In this document: piece after piece, positions 1-8,706 of the stretch | How the letters are laid out: every line of letters starts with the position of its first letter | Numbering within the stretch: the stretch's first letter is position 1 | NCBI GenBank assembly: GCA_029935325.1 | Contig: JAOZKO010000020.1 | Span: 1-17,603, forward strand | DNA length: 17,603 nucleotides | Direction of reading: 5' to 3' | Source: Bacteroidales bacterium | GTDB lineage: Bacteria > Bacteroidota > Bacteroidia > Bacteroidales > UBA1556 | The notes under the pieces: model-generated | What the model was told of the DNA's origin: nothing | The model's input: the letters and a program-made list of their open reading frames with translations, nothing else | Database searches by the model: none | Translations under genes and position numbers: made by a program

Positions 1-49
1 TTGTTTTGTATTTTTATATTTAAATTCAAAATTGTTTTTATACAATCAT

Positions 50-83
50 CAAACTTAAAATATTATTCATCTACCTCTTCAAA
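50..83 (-). promoter_or_regulatory. Candidate leftward Bacteroidota-type promoter
   Basis: Read on the minus strand, positions 57-50 are TAAGTTTG, which fits the Bacteroidota -7 consensus TAnnTTTG. A TTTG at 83-80 lies 22 bp upstream, close to the spacing expected for the -33 element. It would drive a leftward gene starting beyond the window edge, and it overlaps the 3' end of the 63-314 gene. In such AT-rich DNA this can arise by chance, so it is only a candidate. Confidence 0.22.
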
Positions 84-314
84 ATCCACATAATCACCTA
101 ACTCATCTGTTTTCCGATTCTGATTTTGTGGACGACTTTTTACATTTACTTCCCCTTCTTTGCGTTTTGCATCATCAGGGTTTACATCGGGGTTCTGATT
201 ATAAAACTTTTCTTGAGCTTTATGCACATATCTTTTTACAAAATAAGGCAATATAGTTCGTGTAAAAATCCTAAAACCCAGATATATAAACAATACTATT
301 AGTAGAAATTTCAT
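63..314 (-). CDS. Small single-pass membrane protein, DUF4834-like
   Basis: This 83-aa protein has one hydrophobic N-terminal helix (about residues 2-20, FLLIVLFIYLGFRIF), a short basic stretch, and a hydrophilic tail rich in Asn, Lys, Glu and Asp that ends in the acidic GDYVDFEEVDE. A short N-terminal anchor with a basic juxtamembrane part and a terminal GDYVDFEE-type motif is what I recall for DUF4834 proteins, a Bacteroidota family of unknown function. The match is from memory. The ATG is the only reasonable start, because the hydrophobic segment begins immediately after it. The gene is divergent from the TPR regulator at 603 and has no obvious link to the operon downstream. Nothing in the sequence indicates a biochemical role beyond membrane anchoring. 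Confidence 0.72.
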   Translation of the reverse strand: MKFLLIVLFIYLGFRIFTRTILPYFVKRYVHKAQEKFYNQNPDVNPDDAKRKEGEVNVKSRPQNQNRKTDELGDYVDFEEVDE

Positions 315-602
315 TTAATATCTTCTATTTCAATTTTATGCTGCGAATATATACATTATAATCATTTATTTTATAAGACAAACTAACGATAAAGGATAAA
401 CGGACTATTTCAATGATTGTTTTCTTAATTTTAAATAATAATTGATATACAAATTAACAAAGCATATATAAAAAACCCTATATTTGAACTTTTATTAACC
501 ATTTTATTAGACATTATAGGTTATTTACTCAATTATCTTATTTTACGCTTCTTTCATAATAAACTAACATGACTTGCTCAAAAAATATATAACAATAGGT
601 TT
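315..602. other. Divergent AT-rich intergenic region
   Basis: This 288-bp gap separates the leftward 63-314 gene from the rightward 603-2354 gene, so it should hold both promoters. It contains no ORF with coding character and no stable hairpin that I can see. The only consensus-like element found is TATATTTG at 479-486. Confidence 0.6.
479..486 (+). promoter_or_regulatory. Candidate -7 element (TATATTTG) for the TPR-HTH regulator gene
   Basis: TATATTTG fits the Bacteroidota -7 consensus TAnnTTTG exactly and lies 116 bp before the ATG at 603. No TTG or TTTG is present about 19-23 bp upstream, so the -33 half is missing and the call is weak. Confidence 0.22.
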
Positions 603-2354
603 ATGAAATACTCAATTAGCACTCTTATTCTATTCCTACTAATATCTATTCGACTTAATGCAATAGACACCTTATTCAATCAAACTGGATTTCAAAATCA
701 AGCAGATTCTGTCAAAATCAAAAAATTATATCAAGAGGCCATTAAACATTTTCATTCGAATATTGCATATTCACAAAGTTTACTATTCAAGGCTGAAGAA
801 ATCGCCTTAGTAAATAACACAACTCAAGATCTAGCTAGAATATATAAAGGACTTGCCTATTCCTATATCAGAAGCAATCGAAATCAGGATGCATTTCGAT
901 ATATTAACAAATCTGAAATAGCTTATGCACACCTTAATGATAATTTATCGCTTTCGTTTCTTTGTAATATGAGAGCTCAGATATATACCAATCAAGATAT
1001 ACTTGATTCTGCAATCTCTTATTATAATCAATCTGAGTCATTCCTGAATACTTACGATGGAGAAGACCAATATCTACTTCGTGGAAATTATGCTAGTCTA
1101 TATACCAATATTGGAAATCTTTATTTTTTTAATATTAAAGATGTCTCGCAAGCAAAAGTACATTATGATAGTGCACTCTATTTTGCGAAGATGAATAATG
1201 ACACTATACATATTGCTGCATCATATTCAAATTTAGGAATAGTCCATATTAAAGAAAAGGAATATGAAAAGGCAAGACATAATTTTGAAATTGCTTATGG
1301 ATTGAGTCGAAAGATTAATAATTTAAGCTTTTCTATTGCTATCATGACAAACTTAGGTGATGTATACCAAAAATCAGGTAATCCTGAAATGAGTATATAT
1401 TGTCGAACAAAAGCCCTTGACCATGCAAAAGAGTATAAGGTCAAATCGGAGATTTTTAATACAACTAGGCTACTCGCAGGCGGATACCAGCATAATCAAA
1501 ACTACAAGACGGCCAAACATTTATTCTTAAGTTTGATAAGGGATACTTCATCGGTAAACCTTCAATCAAAGAAAGACTTAATGTGGAACTTATCACAACT
1601 TTATGAAGAAACAGAGACTTATGACTCCGCTTTTTATTACTTCAAAAGCTTCTCTTATCTAAATAATAAAATTGTAGAGCTCCAGAATTTCAAAGCAACG
1701 GAAGAATTAATAATTACTCATAAAATAGCCCAAACACAAAAAGAGAATCAAGCATTAAAGATACAAAATCGAGCTCAAAAAAAATATTCCATTTTAGTTA
1801 TTGGATTAAGTATTGTTCTCCTTGTTTTTATTATCCTTTTATTCTTATTTATTCACCAACGCAAAAATCTTCATGCCAAAAAGCAAGAAATAATAAAAGC
1901 TGAGAATAAATTATTGAAAGAGAAGTTGGAGTTTAAGTCGAAGGAACTCACCATGAACACTATGAATATGATTCGACATAGTGAGTTTGTAAACTCCTTA
2001 ATTCCTGACTTAAGAAAGCTAATTCTGCTTGACACAGCAAACCGTAAACAAACACTTCTCAATATTATTCAGAATATCAATTTACATAATAAAACCCACC
2101 TTTGGGAGGATTTCAATAAGACATTTACAGAAATTAACAACTCATTTTTTGAATCGCTAAACCATAAACACTCTCATTTGACTCCCAAGGATCGAAAGCT
2201 AGCAGCCCTATTAAAACTACACCTTTCAACAAAAGATATAGCATCTATAACCCATATGAGTATTCGAGGAGTTGAAAGTGCACGGCACCGCCTAAGAATA
2301 AAACTTGAACTTTCTCCTGATGTAAATCTTAGTAATTACTTTCAGGAGTTTTAA
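603..2354 (+). CDS. Membrane-tethered TPR transcription regulator with C-terminal LuxR-type HTH
   Basis: This 583-aa protein is predicted to span the inner membrane and join an extracytoplasmic TPR sensor to a cytoplasmic DNA-binding domain. Residues 1-20 form a signal-like hydrophobic segment. Residues of about 25-370 are helical TPR-type repeats, seen in SYSNLGIVHIKEKEYEKA and MTNLGDVYQKSGNPEMS. Residues of about 395-417 form one strong membrane helix. A charged coiled coil follows (KAENKLLKEKLEFKSKEL). The C-terminus, from about 526 (LTPKDRKLAALLKLHLSTKDI), is a LuxR/GerE-like HTH with its recognition helix near SIRGVESARHRL. This signal-TPR-TM-HTH order is common in Bacteroidota; individual ligands and targets are mostly unknown. 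The start is the ATG just before the hydrophobic segment, with AGG 4 bp upstream. Its same-strand position directly before the surface-protein operon suggests, but does not show, that it controls that operon. Confidence 0.85.
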   Translation: MKYSISTLILFLLISIRLNAIDTLFNQTGFQNQADSVKIKKLYQEAIKHFHSNIAYSQSLLFKAEEIALVNNTTQDLARIYKGLAYSYIRSNRNQDAFRYINKSEIAYAHLNDNLSLSFLCNMRAQIYTNQDILDSAISYYNQSESFLNTYDGEDQYLLRGNYASLYTNIGNLYFFNIKDVSQAKVHYDSALYFAKMNNDTIHIAASYSNLGIVHIKEKEYEKARHNFEIAYGLSRKINNLSFSIAIMTNLGDVYQKSGNPEMSIYCRTKALDHAKEYKVKSEIFNTTRLLAGGYQHNQNYKTAKHLFLSLIRDTSSVNLQSKKDLMWNLSQLYEETETYDSAFYYFKSFSYLNNKIVELQNFKATEELIITHKIAQTQKENQALKIQNRAQKKYSILVIGLSIVLLVFIILLFLFIHQRKNLHAKKQEIIKAENKLLKEKLEFKSKELTMNTMNMIRHSEFVNSLIPDLRKLILLDTANRKQTLLNIIQNINLHNKTHLWEDFNKTFTEINNSFFESLNHKHSHLTPKDRKLAALLKLHLSTKDIASITHMSIRGVESARHRLRIKLELSPDVNLSNYFQEF

Positions 2355-2415
2355 GGTTTTTCCTAATCTATTATTATCATTTTCAGTTTTTTTATAGAAA
2401 ACAGATATCCCAATA

Positions 2416-2431
2416 TTGTTGACTTGTTGAC
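2416..2431. repeat. Tandem 8-bp direct repeat (TTGTTGAC x2)
   Basis: TTGTTGAC occurs at 2416-2423 and again at 2424-2431 with no spacer and no mismatch. It lies about 230 bp upstream of the first operon gene. A head-to-tail repeat can serve as a protein-binding site, but two short copies in AT-rich DNA may also be slippage. Confidence 0.5.
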
Positions 2432-2645
2432 TCATCTATGCAATTCTAAATAACTAAACTACCTAAAGCCAATCTCACTTATAAATTTAAGTAATTATCT
2501 CCGTATTTCTTAAATCCTGATCTTCTACACTATATGATTTATGGCGTAGTAGAGAAGTAGCTTATTTCAACTCTCGTGTAATTATGCAGTAGTGCTTTAT
2601 TTGGAAAATATGATACTTCATATTATTATTGCAATAAGTATTAAA

Positions 2646-2653
2646 TAAATTTG
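2646..2653 (+). promoter_or_regulatory. Candidate -7 element (TAAATTTG) in front of the operon
   Basis: TAAATTTG is an exact match to TAnnTTTG. It ends 9 bp before the ATG at 2663, so transcription from it would start almost on that codon and give a near-leaderless message, or one whose first real gene is at 2843. The nearest upstream TTG (2629-2631) is only 14 bp away, which is short for a -33 element. Confidence 0.22.
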
Positions 2654-2662
2654 ATTTTCGAA

Positions 2663-2836
2663 ATGAAAGAGAACTATAAAAATAAAGAACCAGAGCGTGA
2701 TTCGGATAACTATGAAGACAAAATAACTAAAGAATTAAATAAAATAGAAGATTTTAACAAGGCTATAGAACAGCTTAGAAGGAAAATTATTTTGGATAAT
2801 ACTATTAAACAGAAAGAAAATGACACCATAAAATAA
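2663..2836 (+). CDS. Small charged coiled-coil protein, function unknown
   Basis: This 57-aa product is dominated by Lys, Glu, Asp and Asn with an amphipathic helical middle (KITKELNKIEDFNKAIEQLR), consistent with a short coiled coil. There is no signal peptide or membrane segment, so it would be cytoplasmic if made. I chose the ATG at 2663. An upstream in-frame TTG at 2651 would add four residues, but it lies inside the TAAATTTG box and TTG is a poor start. The stop (TAA followed by TAG) is 6 bp before the next ATG, which supports translational coupling with the barrel gene. Against it: the protein is short and low in complexity, I recognise no family, and it could be a chance ORF in a long leader. 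Another possibility is a small regulator of the operon. Confidence 0.45.
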   Translation: MKENYKNKEPERDSDNYEDKITKELNKIEDFNKAIEQLRRKIILDNTIKQKENDTIK

Positions 2837-2842
2837 TAGCTT

Positions 2843-4576
2843 ATGACACGATTTTTACTTGGTCTATTTTTTAGCTTATTATTTCTGAATGCAATGGCAG
2901 CAGAGGTCGATTCGACATCAAACAAAACAACTGCACTTAAAATATCAGGAGGATTAGGAGCTAGTATAACCTTTTATGGTGTAGATGGCATAGAGCCTCA
3001 GCGACCACCAAGTTTTTGGAATTTACGCGGTTCCATCAATATAAATATTTACAATCAAGTAAACATTCCATTTTCTTTCAATTTCTCACAACAAAACTCT
3101 AACTACACACATCCTTTCAACCAGTTTGGTATTGCTCCCCACTATAAATCCATCACCTTATACCTTGGGTACAATTCGTTGAACTTTTCAGAATATAGTG
3201 TTAATGGTATTAATTTCCTTGGAGCTGGAGTTGATATCAATCCTAATAATTCATGGGTTAGGGGAAAAGCTCTTATTGGCCGATTTATCAAGTCAGTACC
3301 TTATTCTAATGAAAGCACCTTATTCATAAGTAATCCTGCATATGAAAGATGGGGATATGGTTTGATGATTGAAGTGGGAAAGAAAAAGAACAATATTGGT
3401 TTAATTGCATTCAAAGCTCAAGACATACCTTCATCTATTAATGGCATACCATCCGACTTTCAACTAAATCCAGCGGAAAATATAATTTTCGGACTAACTA
3501 CTTACCAACGTATTACTTCAAAGATAAGTTTTAAAGGGGAGCTTGACCATAGTGCATACACTCGAAATATTAATGAAGACCCAATCTCTGTAAACAGCTA
3601 CAGCTACGCTAATCACCTAGGGTCTCTATTTCAACCACGATTATCTACTACTTTCAACTATGCACTGAAAGGAGACTTGGACTATAGCTTCAAAAAAATA
3701 ATGGTTGGAATCGGCTATAAACGACTTGGACCCGATTACCAATCAATGGGAACCGTTTTCCTAGAAAACAATAAAGAAGAATACCTATTAAAAATTAGAG
3801 GCATGGCTCTAAAAAACAAATTCACTTATATGGCTAATGGAGGCCTTCAAAGATCAAATTTAGATAACCACAACCTATCTACAAATCTACGATTTATAGG
3901 GGCCATTAATCTTTCCTATACTTTCACTCCAAGCTTTAACGTCGGATTATCATACTCCAACTTTAACACTTCTAACCAAATCCAACAAATTAGTCATGCC
4001 GATAGCGTGCGTTATGTACAAACAACTAATAATATAGGCATTAGTAGTAATTACAATTTCAAGACGGAGAATAAAACTCATGCAATCATTTTAATAGCCA
4101 ATTACTCAAAAGCTTATACACTTTATAAGACTTCTACATTTCAATATGTTTTACCAGACACCGTAATTGAGGTAACAGGTAGTGAGAAAGAAACAGAAAA
4201 TGGTTTTTTCAATTCCAATCTAGGATACAATTTAGGTTTTACTAAATGGGCAGCTTTCACAAATCTATCACTAAACTACTCTGATATGCGAAATGAAAAT
4301 TTTGTTAGTCAAACAATTGGCCCCATAATAACAATTGGCAAAAGCATGTTCGACAAAAAACTCAGACTTAGTTTAAGTGTCAGTTACCTAAATACTTTAA
4401 TGGATTATAAAACATCAGGAGACATCATTAACAATCGACTAATGATTTCGTACCGACTTTACAAAAAGCATAGTTTCCGTCTTTTTATATTAAATGTGAA
4501 TCGTAAATTTACTGATAACAGCCGCAAGTCCTATTCAGAATACAGAGGAGGAATAGAATATCGTTATCGTTTCTAA
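2843..4576 (+). CDS. Outer-membrane beta-barrel protein of a Bacteroidota family of unknown function
   Basis: This 577-aa protein has a clear signal peptide (residues 1-20, ending NAMAA before Glu-21). The mature protein is rich in alternating polar/aromatic strands such as SININIYNQVNIPFSFNFS, FTPSFNVGLSYSNFNT and AFTNLSLNYSDMRN. It ends in GGIEYRYRF, with the C-terminal Phe recognised by the BAM machinery. Together these indicate an outer-membrane beta-barrel of many strands. There is no TonB box, plug domain or carboxypeptidase-like domain, so it is not a TonB-dependent transporter. At 577 aa it is also far longer than the roughly 300-aa PorP/SprF proteins. The motif FLGAGVDINP and the phrase QPFNQFG-like 'HPFNQFGIAP' remind me of an uncharacterised Bacteroidota barrel family, from memory. 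It is followed after 11 bp by the giant TANFOR-like gene. A role as pore or anchor for the downstream exported proteins is inferred. Confidence 0.78.
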   Translation: MTRFLLGLFFSLLFLNAMAAEVDSTSNKTTALKISGGLGASITFYGVDGIEPQRPPSFWNLRGSININIYNQVNIPFSFNFSQQNSNYTHPFNQFGIAPHYKSITLYLGYNSLNFSEYSVNGINFLGAGVDINPNNSWVRGKALIGRFIKSVPYSNESTLFISNPAYERWGYGLMIEVGKKKNNIGLIAFKAQDIPSSINGIPSDFQLNPAENIIFGLTTYQRITSKISFKGELDHSAYTRNINEDPISVNSYSYANHLGSLFQPRLSTTFNYALKGDLDYSFKKIMVGIGYKRLGPDYQSMGTVFLENNKEEYLLKIRGMALKNKFTYMANGGLQRSNLDNHNLSTNLRFIGAINLSYTFTPSFNVGLSYSNFNTSNQIQQISHADSVRYVQTTNNIGISSNYNFKTENKTHAIILIANYSKAYTLYKTSTFQYVLPDTVIEVTGSEKETENGFFNSNLGYNLGFTKWAAFTNLSLNYSDMRNENFVSQTIGPIITIGKSMFDKKLRLSLSVSYLNTLMDYKTSGDIINNRLMISYRLYKKHSFRLFILNVNRKFTDNSRKSYSEYRGGIEYRYRF

Positions 4577-4587
4577 AAAATTTAATT

Positions 4588-7500
4588 ATGAGAATAAAAT
4601 ATATATTCAGCACATTACTCATTATTATTTCAATTAGCTTGAAAGGGCAGATTGTATATCCTATTTCTTTGAATACTACATTGACTAGCAACGGATCAGT
4701 TTATTTAAGTGACTATACTGACGATGCACTACAATTATTGAAACTTACCCTTACTTTAAATGATGCCAGTGAACCCTCATGGGATGTTCGCCTAAAAATG
4801 ACCATTGAAAGCAGTACTCTTAAACTAGAAAGCAAAGCGCAAGGGAACTATAGCCCGATTACGCTATACTCCAATCAAAGCATCCAATTATCAGGCAGTC
4901 AGCTATACGAATACTTCGACTATAATAATTTGCAAAGCCAAGGAATAAGTATCAATCAACTTAGCAATGATGGGCGTTTACCAGAGGGTACTTATGTGTT
5001 TAACTTCGAAGTGCTCGATTATAATAGTGGAAAAGCCATTTCCACAAAATCATATAATCTTACCTATGTAGTTTTATATGACCCTCCTATTATTCAAAGT
5101 CCCCTAGACGAAATCACTATTGTTACGCAAAACACACAGAATATTGTATTCCAATGGCAAGATGGTACACCACCTACTTATGGAAGTGCTCAGAATACAG
5201 AATATACACTCCATCTATACGAAATCACAAATAGTCAGATCTCCCCGAAAGCAGCACTAAGCAGCAATCAAGTATTACAAATATATACTTCAACACCTCA
5301 AAGCACTACCACATTAATATATGACGCCTCACTACCTACACTTGATGAAAACAAAAGGTATATATTCACTATCCATGCTGAAGATATTAATGGAAGAGAT
5401 GTTTTTAAAAACAATGGCATAAGCGAGCCATCTTGGTTTAGTTATGGCTATGCTACCGGAGGCACTATCAGCCTGACTAACCCTTCTGCAGATGATGCTT
5501 TTACAAAAAAACAACAAAAGCTTTTCGAATGGTCAGTGCCATCAAACTTATCTATTGGTCAAAGTTATAATTACCAGTATGTTATCACAAGAATAAATAG
5601 TGGACAAACCGCTGAACAAGCCATGAATAATAATCTACCACTCCACTCCGAGATTACAAATTCAACAACTTCTCAAAGCGGTTGGAGTTATATTTTACAA
5701 GACGAAATGGAAGGATCTCAAGACTATGCATGGCAAATAAAAGCATTTTCGGGCACAACAGAAATAGCTGCTTCACTGATACAAAAAATAAAAGGGCCAC
5801 CATTTATGGAGAAATTTCTTGCAGGTAAGCATGAGGTGATTGTGCGTCAGACATATAATAACGACCTCAATAACTTTGCAGGCAATGGAGATGTTAAAAT
5901 AAACGATGCGGGCGATGTGGTGAATATTGACTTTGTAAATATAAAACTGAATAAATTGGGCGACCGTTATATTATGGTTGCAGGCGAAATAGCTACCAAA
6001 ATAAGTGCTGTAAATATCACGCTTGATGCTAATTACTCTGATAATGGAGAAGCCATATTCCAGATGGATAGTTTGAAGCTAAACAGCAGCCGACTCGCCG
6101 TTTCAGGTATTGTAAAATGGGACCTACCCTTGGCCGTTACCTCTTCGAGCTCCGACAAAGTTCAATCAAAATATTCTTGGTTTAATTTTGACAGCTATTA
6201 CCTTAGTGGCAGCGCACTTATAAAGCCAAATTCATCATTCGAGCTAGCCAACCCCATAAATTTTACTATGAGGTTTGATAATAACTCTGATTTTCTTATC
6301 AGCAAAAACAAATATATCCTAAGATTTCAAGGAAGTATTATTTTGCCTACTACTTTGAATGCCCATAACGAGAATGCGGATTTAGCCGTACCTTTCAAAA
6401 CGAATCAATTATTTTACTTCGAAAACAACGAATGCAAAATGCTTAATAAGATTCGTTTTGTTAAAGGTGTAAATATTGAAACATCTCTTTCGAAAGTAGT
6501 ATTCGACTTTACGGATGATAAATCACCTTCAAAACTTGCATCAAACCCAACATGGAGGGGTGTCTACGCACACAACTTTGAAGTTACATTCAATCAAGAA
6601 GTCGACAGCTCTCAACTAAAACTTAGAGCCAATTATACCTATACTGAAAATACAAATAACAGTAATGAATTCTGGATTGAATCACAAGGATTACATCTGG
6701 ATTATCAATATGATTTTCCAGCTAACACGCAGCTCGAGTTTAATACATTTGGAGGCGCTTGTAAAAAAATAGAGCTAAATATTGATGATAATCAGCTTAG
6801 TTCAAGTATTTTTGAAGGAGCAATCGAGGTGTATATTATTAGCACTTCACAGCTCTTCGATTTTGAAATTCCAATTACTGAATATGGTTTCCAGCAAGGA
6901 GACTTAAAAACACCTTTGGATGGACAATCCATCACAATAAATAGCAATAACCCTGATAAAAAAATAGACATCAATATAAACAATGCTCATTTTGCCAACA
7001 ATAGTCATTTAAATATGAATATTGACCTCGAATGGACAAAACAAAATATTACAATAAACTCCCTTCCTGACTTTTGTGTATGGGGTAATGCCGTAATTGG
7101 TTTTAAATCACCCAATAGCATAATGGCCCTGCCCTATCAGCTCTCAACAACAATGGATGGGGGTTTTGAAATTACTATTGACAGTATTGGGGCTGGGATG
7201 GTAAGAAATGCTTATGCATTAGTATTCACTTCAACTGCATCATTTGGCAAAGATATCAGTGGTCAGAACGGACCTCCAAAACTTCATTTTGTAAGTGATG
7301 AAGGGCCTAATATACGTTCAAGTTCGAGCAATACTAGGGGGATGGGTGATTTAAACAATATTACTGATCCGGTAAGTCCAAATATTGCTCCTGCGACTTC
7401 AATGATATCAGACCGCATTGACCTTGGTTTGTTTTCAAACGAACCTGGAGTTTTACTACACCCCTATATAAAAGTTGATGCTGTTGTTGCCAAAATGGAA

Positions 7501-8706
7501 GGCAATTTATCCATATTCTATGATCATCCCGATTGGGGCGATGGATTTCATGGTTATTTATATGGTAATTTAGTATTACCATTGAACAAAAGCATGTCTT
7601 CGCATATGATAATGGGCGTTTATCAAGATGAAGTTTACTGGTTTTTAAGTGTATCATATGACATTGGTCAACGAGGAAATACTATGGGTAGTCGTTTCTC
7701 TACTAAATTGCCTGATGGAAGCGGAATGGTCTTCAAGAGCAAAAAACTTGGGAAACTAACTGGTGCAAACGTTGTCAAAGTTGGACTTCCGTTAGGACCC
7801 GTAACTATTACAGGGATAGAAGGTCGTATTTATCATAATATGAATCACTCTATTGGAAATACAGTTATTGGAGAAAATGGATATACTGAATTTGATTATA
7901 GACCCGATCCTAATGTTGACTTCGGCTTTCTACTACGAGCATCCTTTATCGACACCTATACTCAAGGTACAAATGTAATGTACACTGGAGCCTTCGAAGC
8001 CACCTTTGGCGGTGGTGAAGGACTCCGATCTATCGGTTTGGAAGGACAAATTGGACTTGGAAACTTAAAACTTCCTGGAGGAATAATAAATGCATCTGTT
8101 TTAGAAGGTGATGCTGTAATTACACTTGATTTTGTTGACAAACACTATGTAGGTACTGCGGTGGTAAATACAGGACTACCAACATTTTGCGGACATGGAA
8201 CACTTGATATCGACGTTAGTGAAGACAAGTTTGAGATGAAACTTGGCAGCAAAGATGATCATGTATATTTCGTTCCTGGTTGTATTGGATATGCCTTAGA
8301 GGGTTGGATGGAGGTGACAAAAACAGATCTATTCCTAGGGGCTGGTTTAAGAGCACAGATTGAACTTCAAAGCCCTTGGATTGGTGTTGGCGACCTTGCC
8401 TCTATCAAACCTTATGCAGGTATATACTTTGCCGCTGGTTTCCATACTAAATTAAAGTGGGATCCTGTATTCGAAATAAATGATATAGGAGTTTGGGTTC
8501 AAACCAGTGCAGGTATTTATTGCAAATACAAATATCTTGGCAAGGAAGGTGAATGGACATTGGGTCGCATATCTCTAAATGGCGACTTTAATATGCACTT
8601 TCTACCAATACCCGTGAAGGCCTCAGGACTTTTGAGAGGATCAGTAGAATTATTGAGTATTGATGTAAACTTTAACCTTGAAGGATCATACACTTTTTAT
8701 GAATAA
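4588..8706 (+). CDS. Giant secreted beta-rich protein with TANFOR-like N-terminus and FN3-like domains
   Basis: This 1372-aa protein begins with a signal peptide (residues 1-20, cleavage before Gln-21). Residues of about 21-163 form a domain with YPISLNTTLTSNGSVYLSDY and, later, RLPEGTYVFNFEVLDY. I associate this combination with Bacteroidota proteins labelled 'TANFOR domain-containing', recalled rather than searched. Residues 166-290 and 292-400 are two FN3/Ig-like beta domains (YTLHLYEI, IVFQWQDG; KLFEWSVPS, YAWQIKAF). From about 412 the protein is almost continuous short beta strands. A Ser-rich linker (RSSSSN, near 910) divides it from a Gly-rich C-terminal part of about 430 residues that ends EGSYTFYE. 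There is no T9SS sorting domain, lipobox or visible membrane helix. The stop codon abuts the next ATG with no gap, so the two products are probably made together. The likely site is the outer membrane or cell surface. Function is unknown; a structural or assembly role is inferred. Confidence 0.75.
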   Translation: MRIKYIFSTLLIIISISLKGQIVYPISLNTTLTSNGSVYLSDYTDDALQLLKLTLTLNDASEPSWDVRLKMTIESSTLKLESKAQGNYSPITLYSNQSIQLSGSQLYEYFDYNNLQSQGISINQLSNDGRLPEGTYVFNFEVLDYNSGKAISTKSYNLTYVVLYDPPIIQSPLDEITIVTQNTQNIVFQWQDGTPPTYGSAQNTEYTLHLYEITNSQISPKAALSSNQVLQIYTSTPQSTTTLIYDASLPTLDENKRYIFTIHAEDINGRDVFKNNGISEPSWFSYGYATGGTISLTNPSADDAFTKKQQKLFEWSVPSNLSIGQSYNYQYVITRINSGQTAEQAMNNNLPLHSEITNSTTSQSGWSYILQDEMEGSQDYAWQIKAFSGTTEIAASLIQKIKGPPFMEKFLAGKHEVIVRQTYNNDLNNFAGNGDVKINDAGDVVNIDFVNIKLNKLGDRYIMVAGEIATKISAVNITLDANYSDNGEAIFQMDSLKLNSSRLAVSGIVKWDLPLAVTSSSSDKVQSKYSWFNFDSYYLSGSALIKPNSSFELANPINFTMRFDNNSDFLISKNKYILRFQGSIILPTTLNAHNENADLAVPFKTNQLFYFENNECKMLNKIRFVKGVNIETSLSKVVFDFTDDKSPSKLASNPTWRGVYAHNFEVTFNQEVDSSQLKLRANYTYTENTNNSNEFWIESQGLHLDYQYDFPANTQLEFNTFGGACKKIELNIDDNQLSSSIFEGAIEVYIISTSQLFDFEIPITEYGFQQGDLKTPLDGQSITINSNNPDKKIDININNAHFANNSHLNMNIDLEWTKQNITINSLPDFCVWGNAVIGFKSPNSIMALPYQLSTTMDGGFEITIDSIGAGMVRNAYALVFTSTASFGKDISGQNGPPKLHFVSDEGPNIRSSSSNTRGMGDLNNITDPVSPNIAPATSMISDRIDLGLFSNEPGVLLHPYIKVDAVVAKMEGNLSIFYDHPDWGDGFHGYLYGNLVLPLNKSMSSHMIMGVYQDEVYWFLSVSYDIGQRGNTMGSRFSTKLPDGSGMVFKSKKLGKLTGANVVKVGLPLGPVTITGIEGRIYHNMNHSIGNTVIGENGYTEFDYRPDPNVDFGFLLRASFIDTYTQGTNVMYTGAFEATFGGGEGLRSIGLEGQIGLGNLKLPGGIINASVLEGDAVITLDFVDKHYVGTAVVNTGLPTFCGHGTLDIDVSEDKFEMKLGSKDDHVYFVPGCIGYALEGWMEVTKTDLFLGAGLRAQIELQSPWIGVGDLASIKPYAGIYFAAGFHTKLKWDPVFEINDIGVWVQTSAGIYCKYKYLGKEGEWTLGRISLNGDFNMHFLPIPVKASGLLRGSVELLSIDVNFNLEGSYTFYE

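Larger units (their letters stand above)
2355..2662. other. 308-bp intergenic region upstream of the surface-protein operon
   Basis: There is no coding signal on either strand. It holds a perfect tandem 8-bp direct repeat (TTGTTGAC twice, 2416-2431), a TAAATTTG box (2646-2653), and several T-runs. I found no convincing terminator for the regulator gene: TTAAGG/CCTAA at its 3' end makes only a very short bulged stem. Read-through from 603-2354 into the operon therefore cannot be excluded. Confidence 0.55.

Noticed and set aside
31..46. ATTGT/ACAAT hairpin as terminator of the leftward 63-314 gene
   Set aside because: The stem is only 5 bp and AT-rich, with an interrupted T-tract on the minus strand; too weak to call.
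2341..2350. TTCAGGAGTT occurs both at the end of the regulator gene and at 17411-17420 after the operon
   Set aside because: The 10-bp identity does not extend into flanking bases. One copy is coding and the other is half of a hairpin; it is most simply chance, not a pair of boundary repeats.
2651..2662. TTG start that would extend the small ORF by four codons
   Set aside because: TTG starts are rare here, the codon lies within a promoter-like TAAATTTG box, and an ATG follows in frame at 2663.
2843..4576. TonB-dependent SusC-like transporter or PorP/SprF protein
   Set aside because: There is no plug domain or TonB box, and 577 aa is too short for SusC and too long for PorP/SprF.
7361..7657. 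98-codon minus-strand open frame inside the 1372-aa gene
   Set aside because: It has no family resemblance or start context and is fully inside a continuous coding frame on the other strand.
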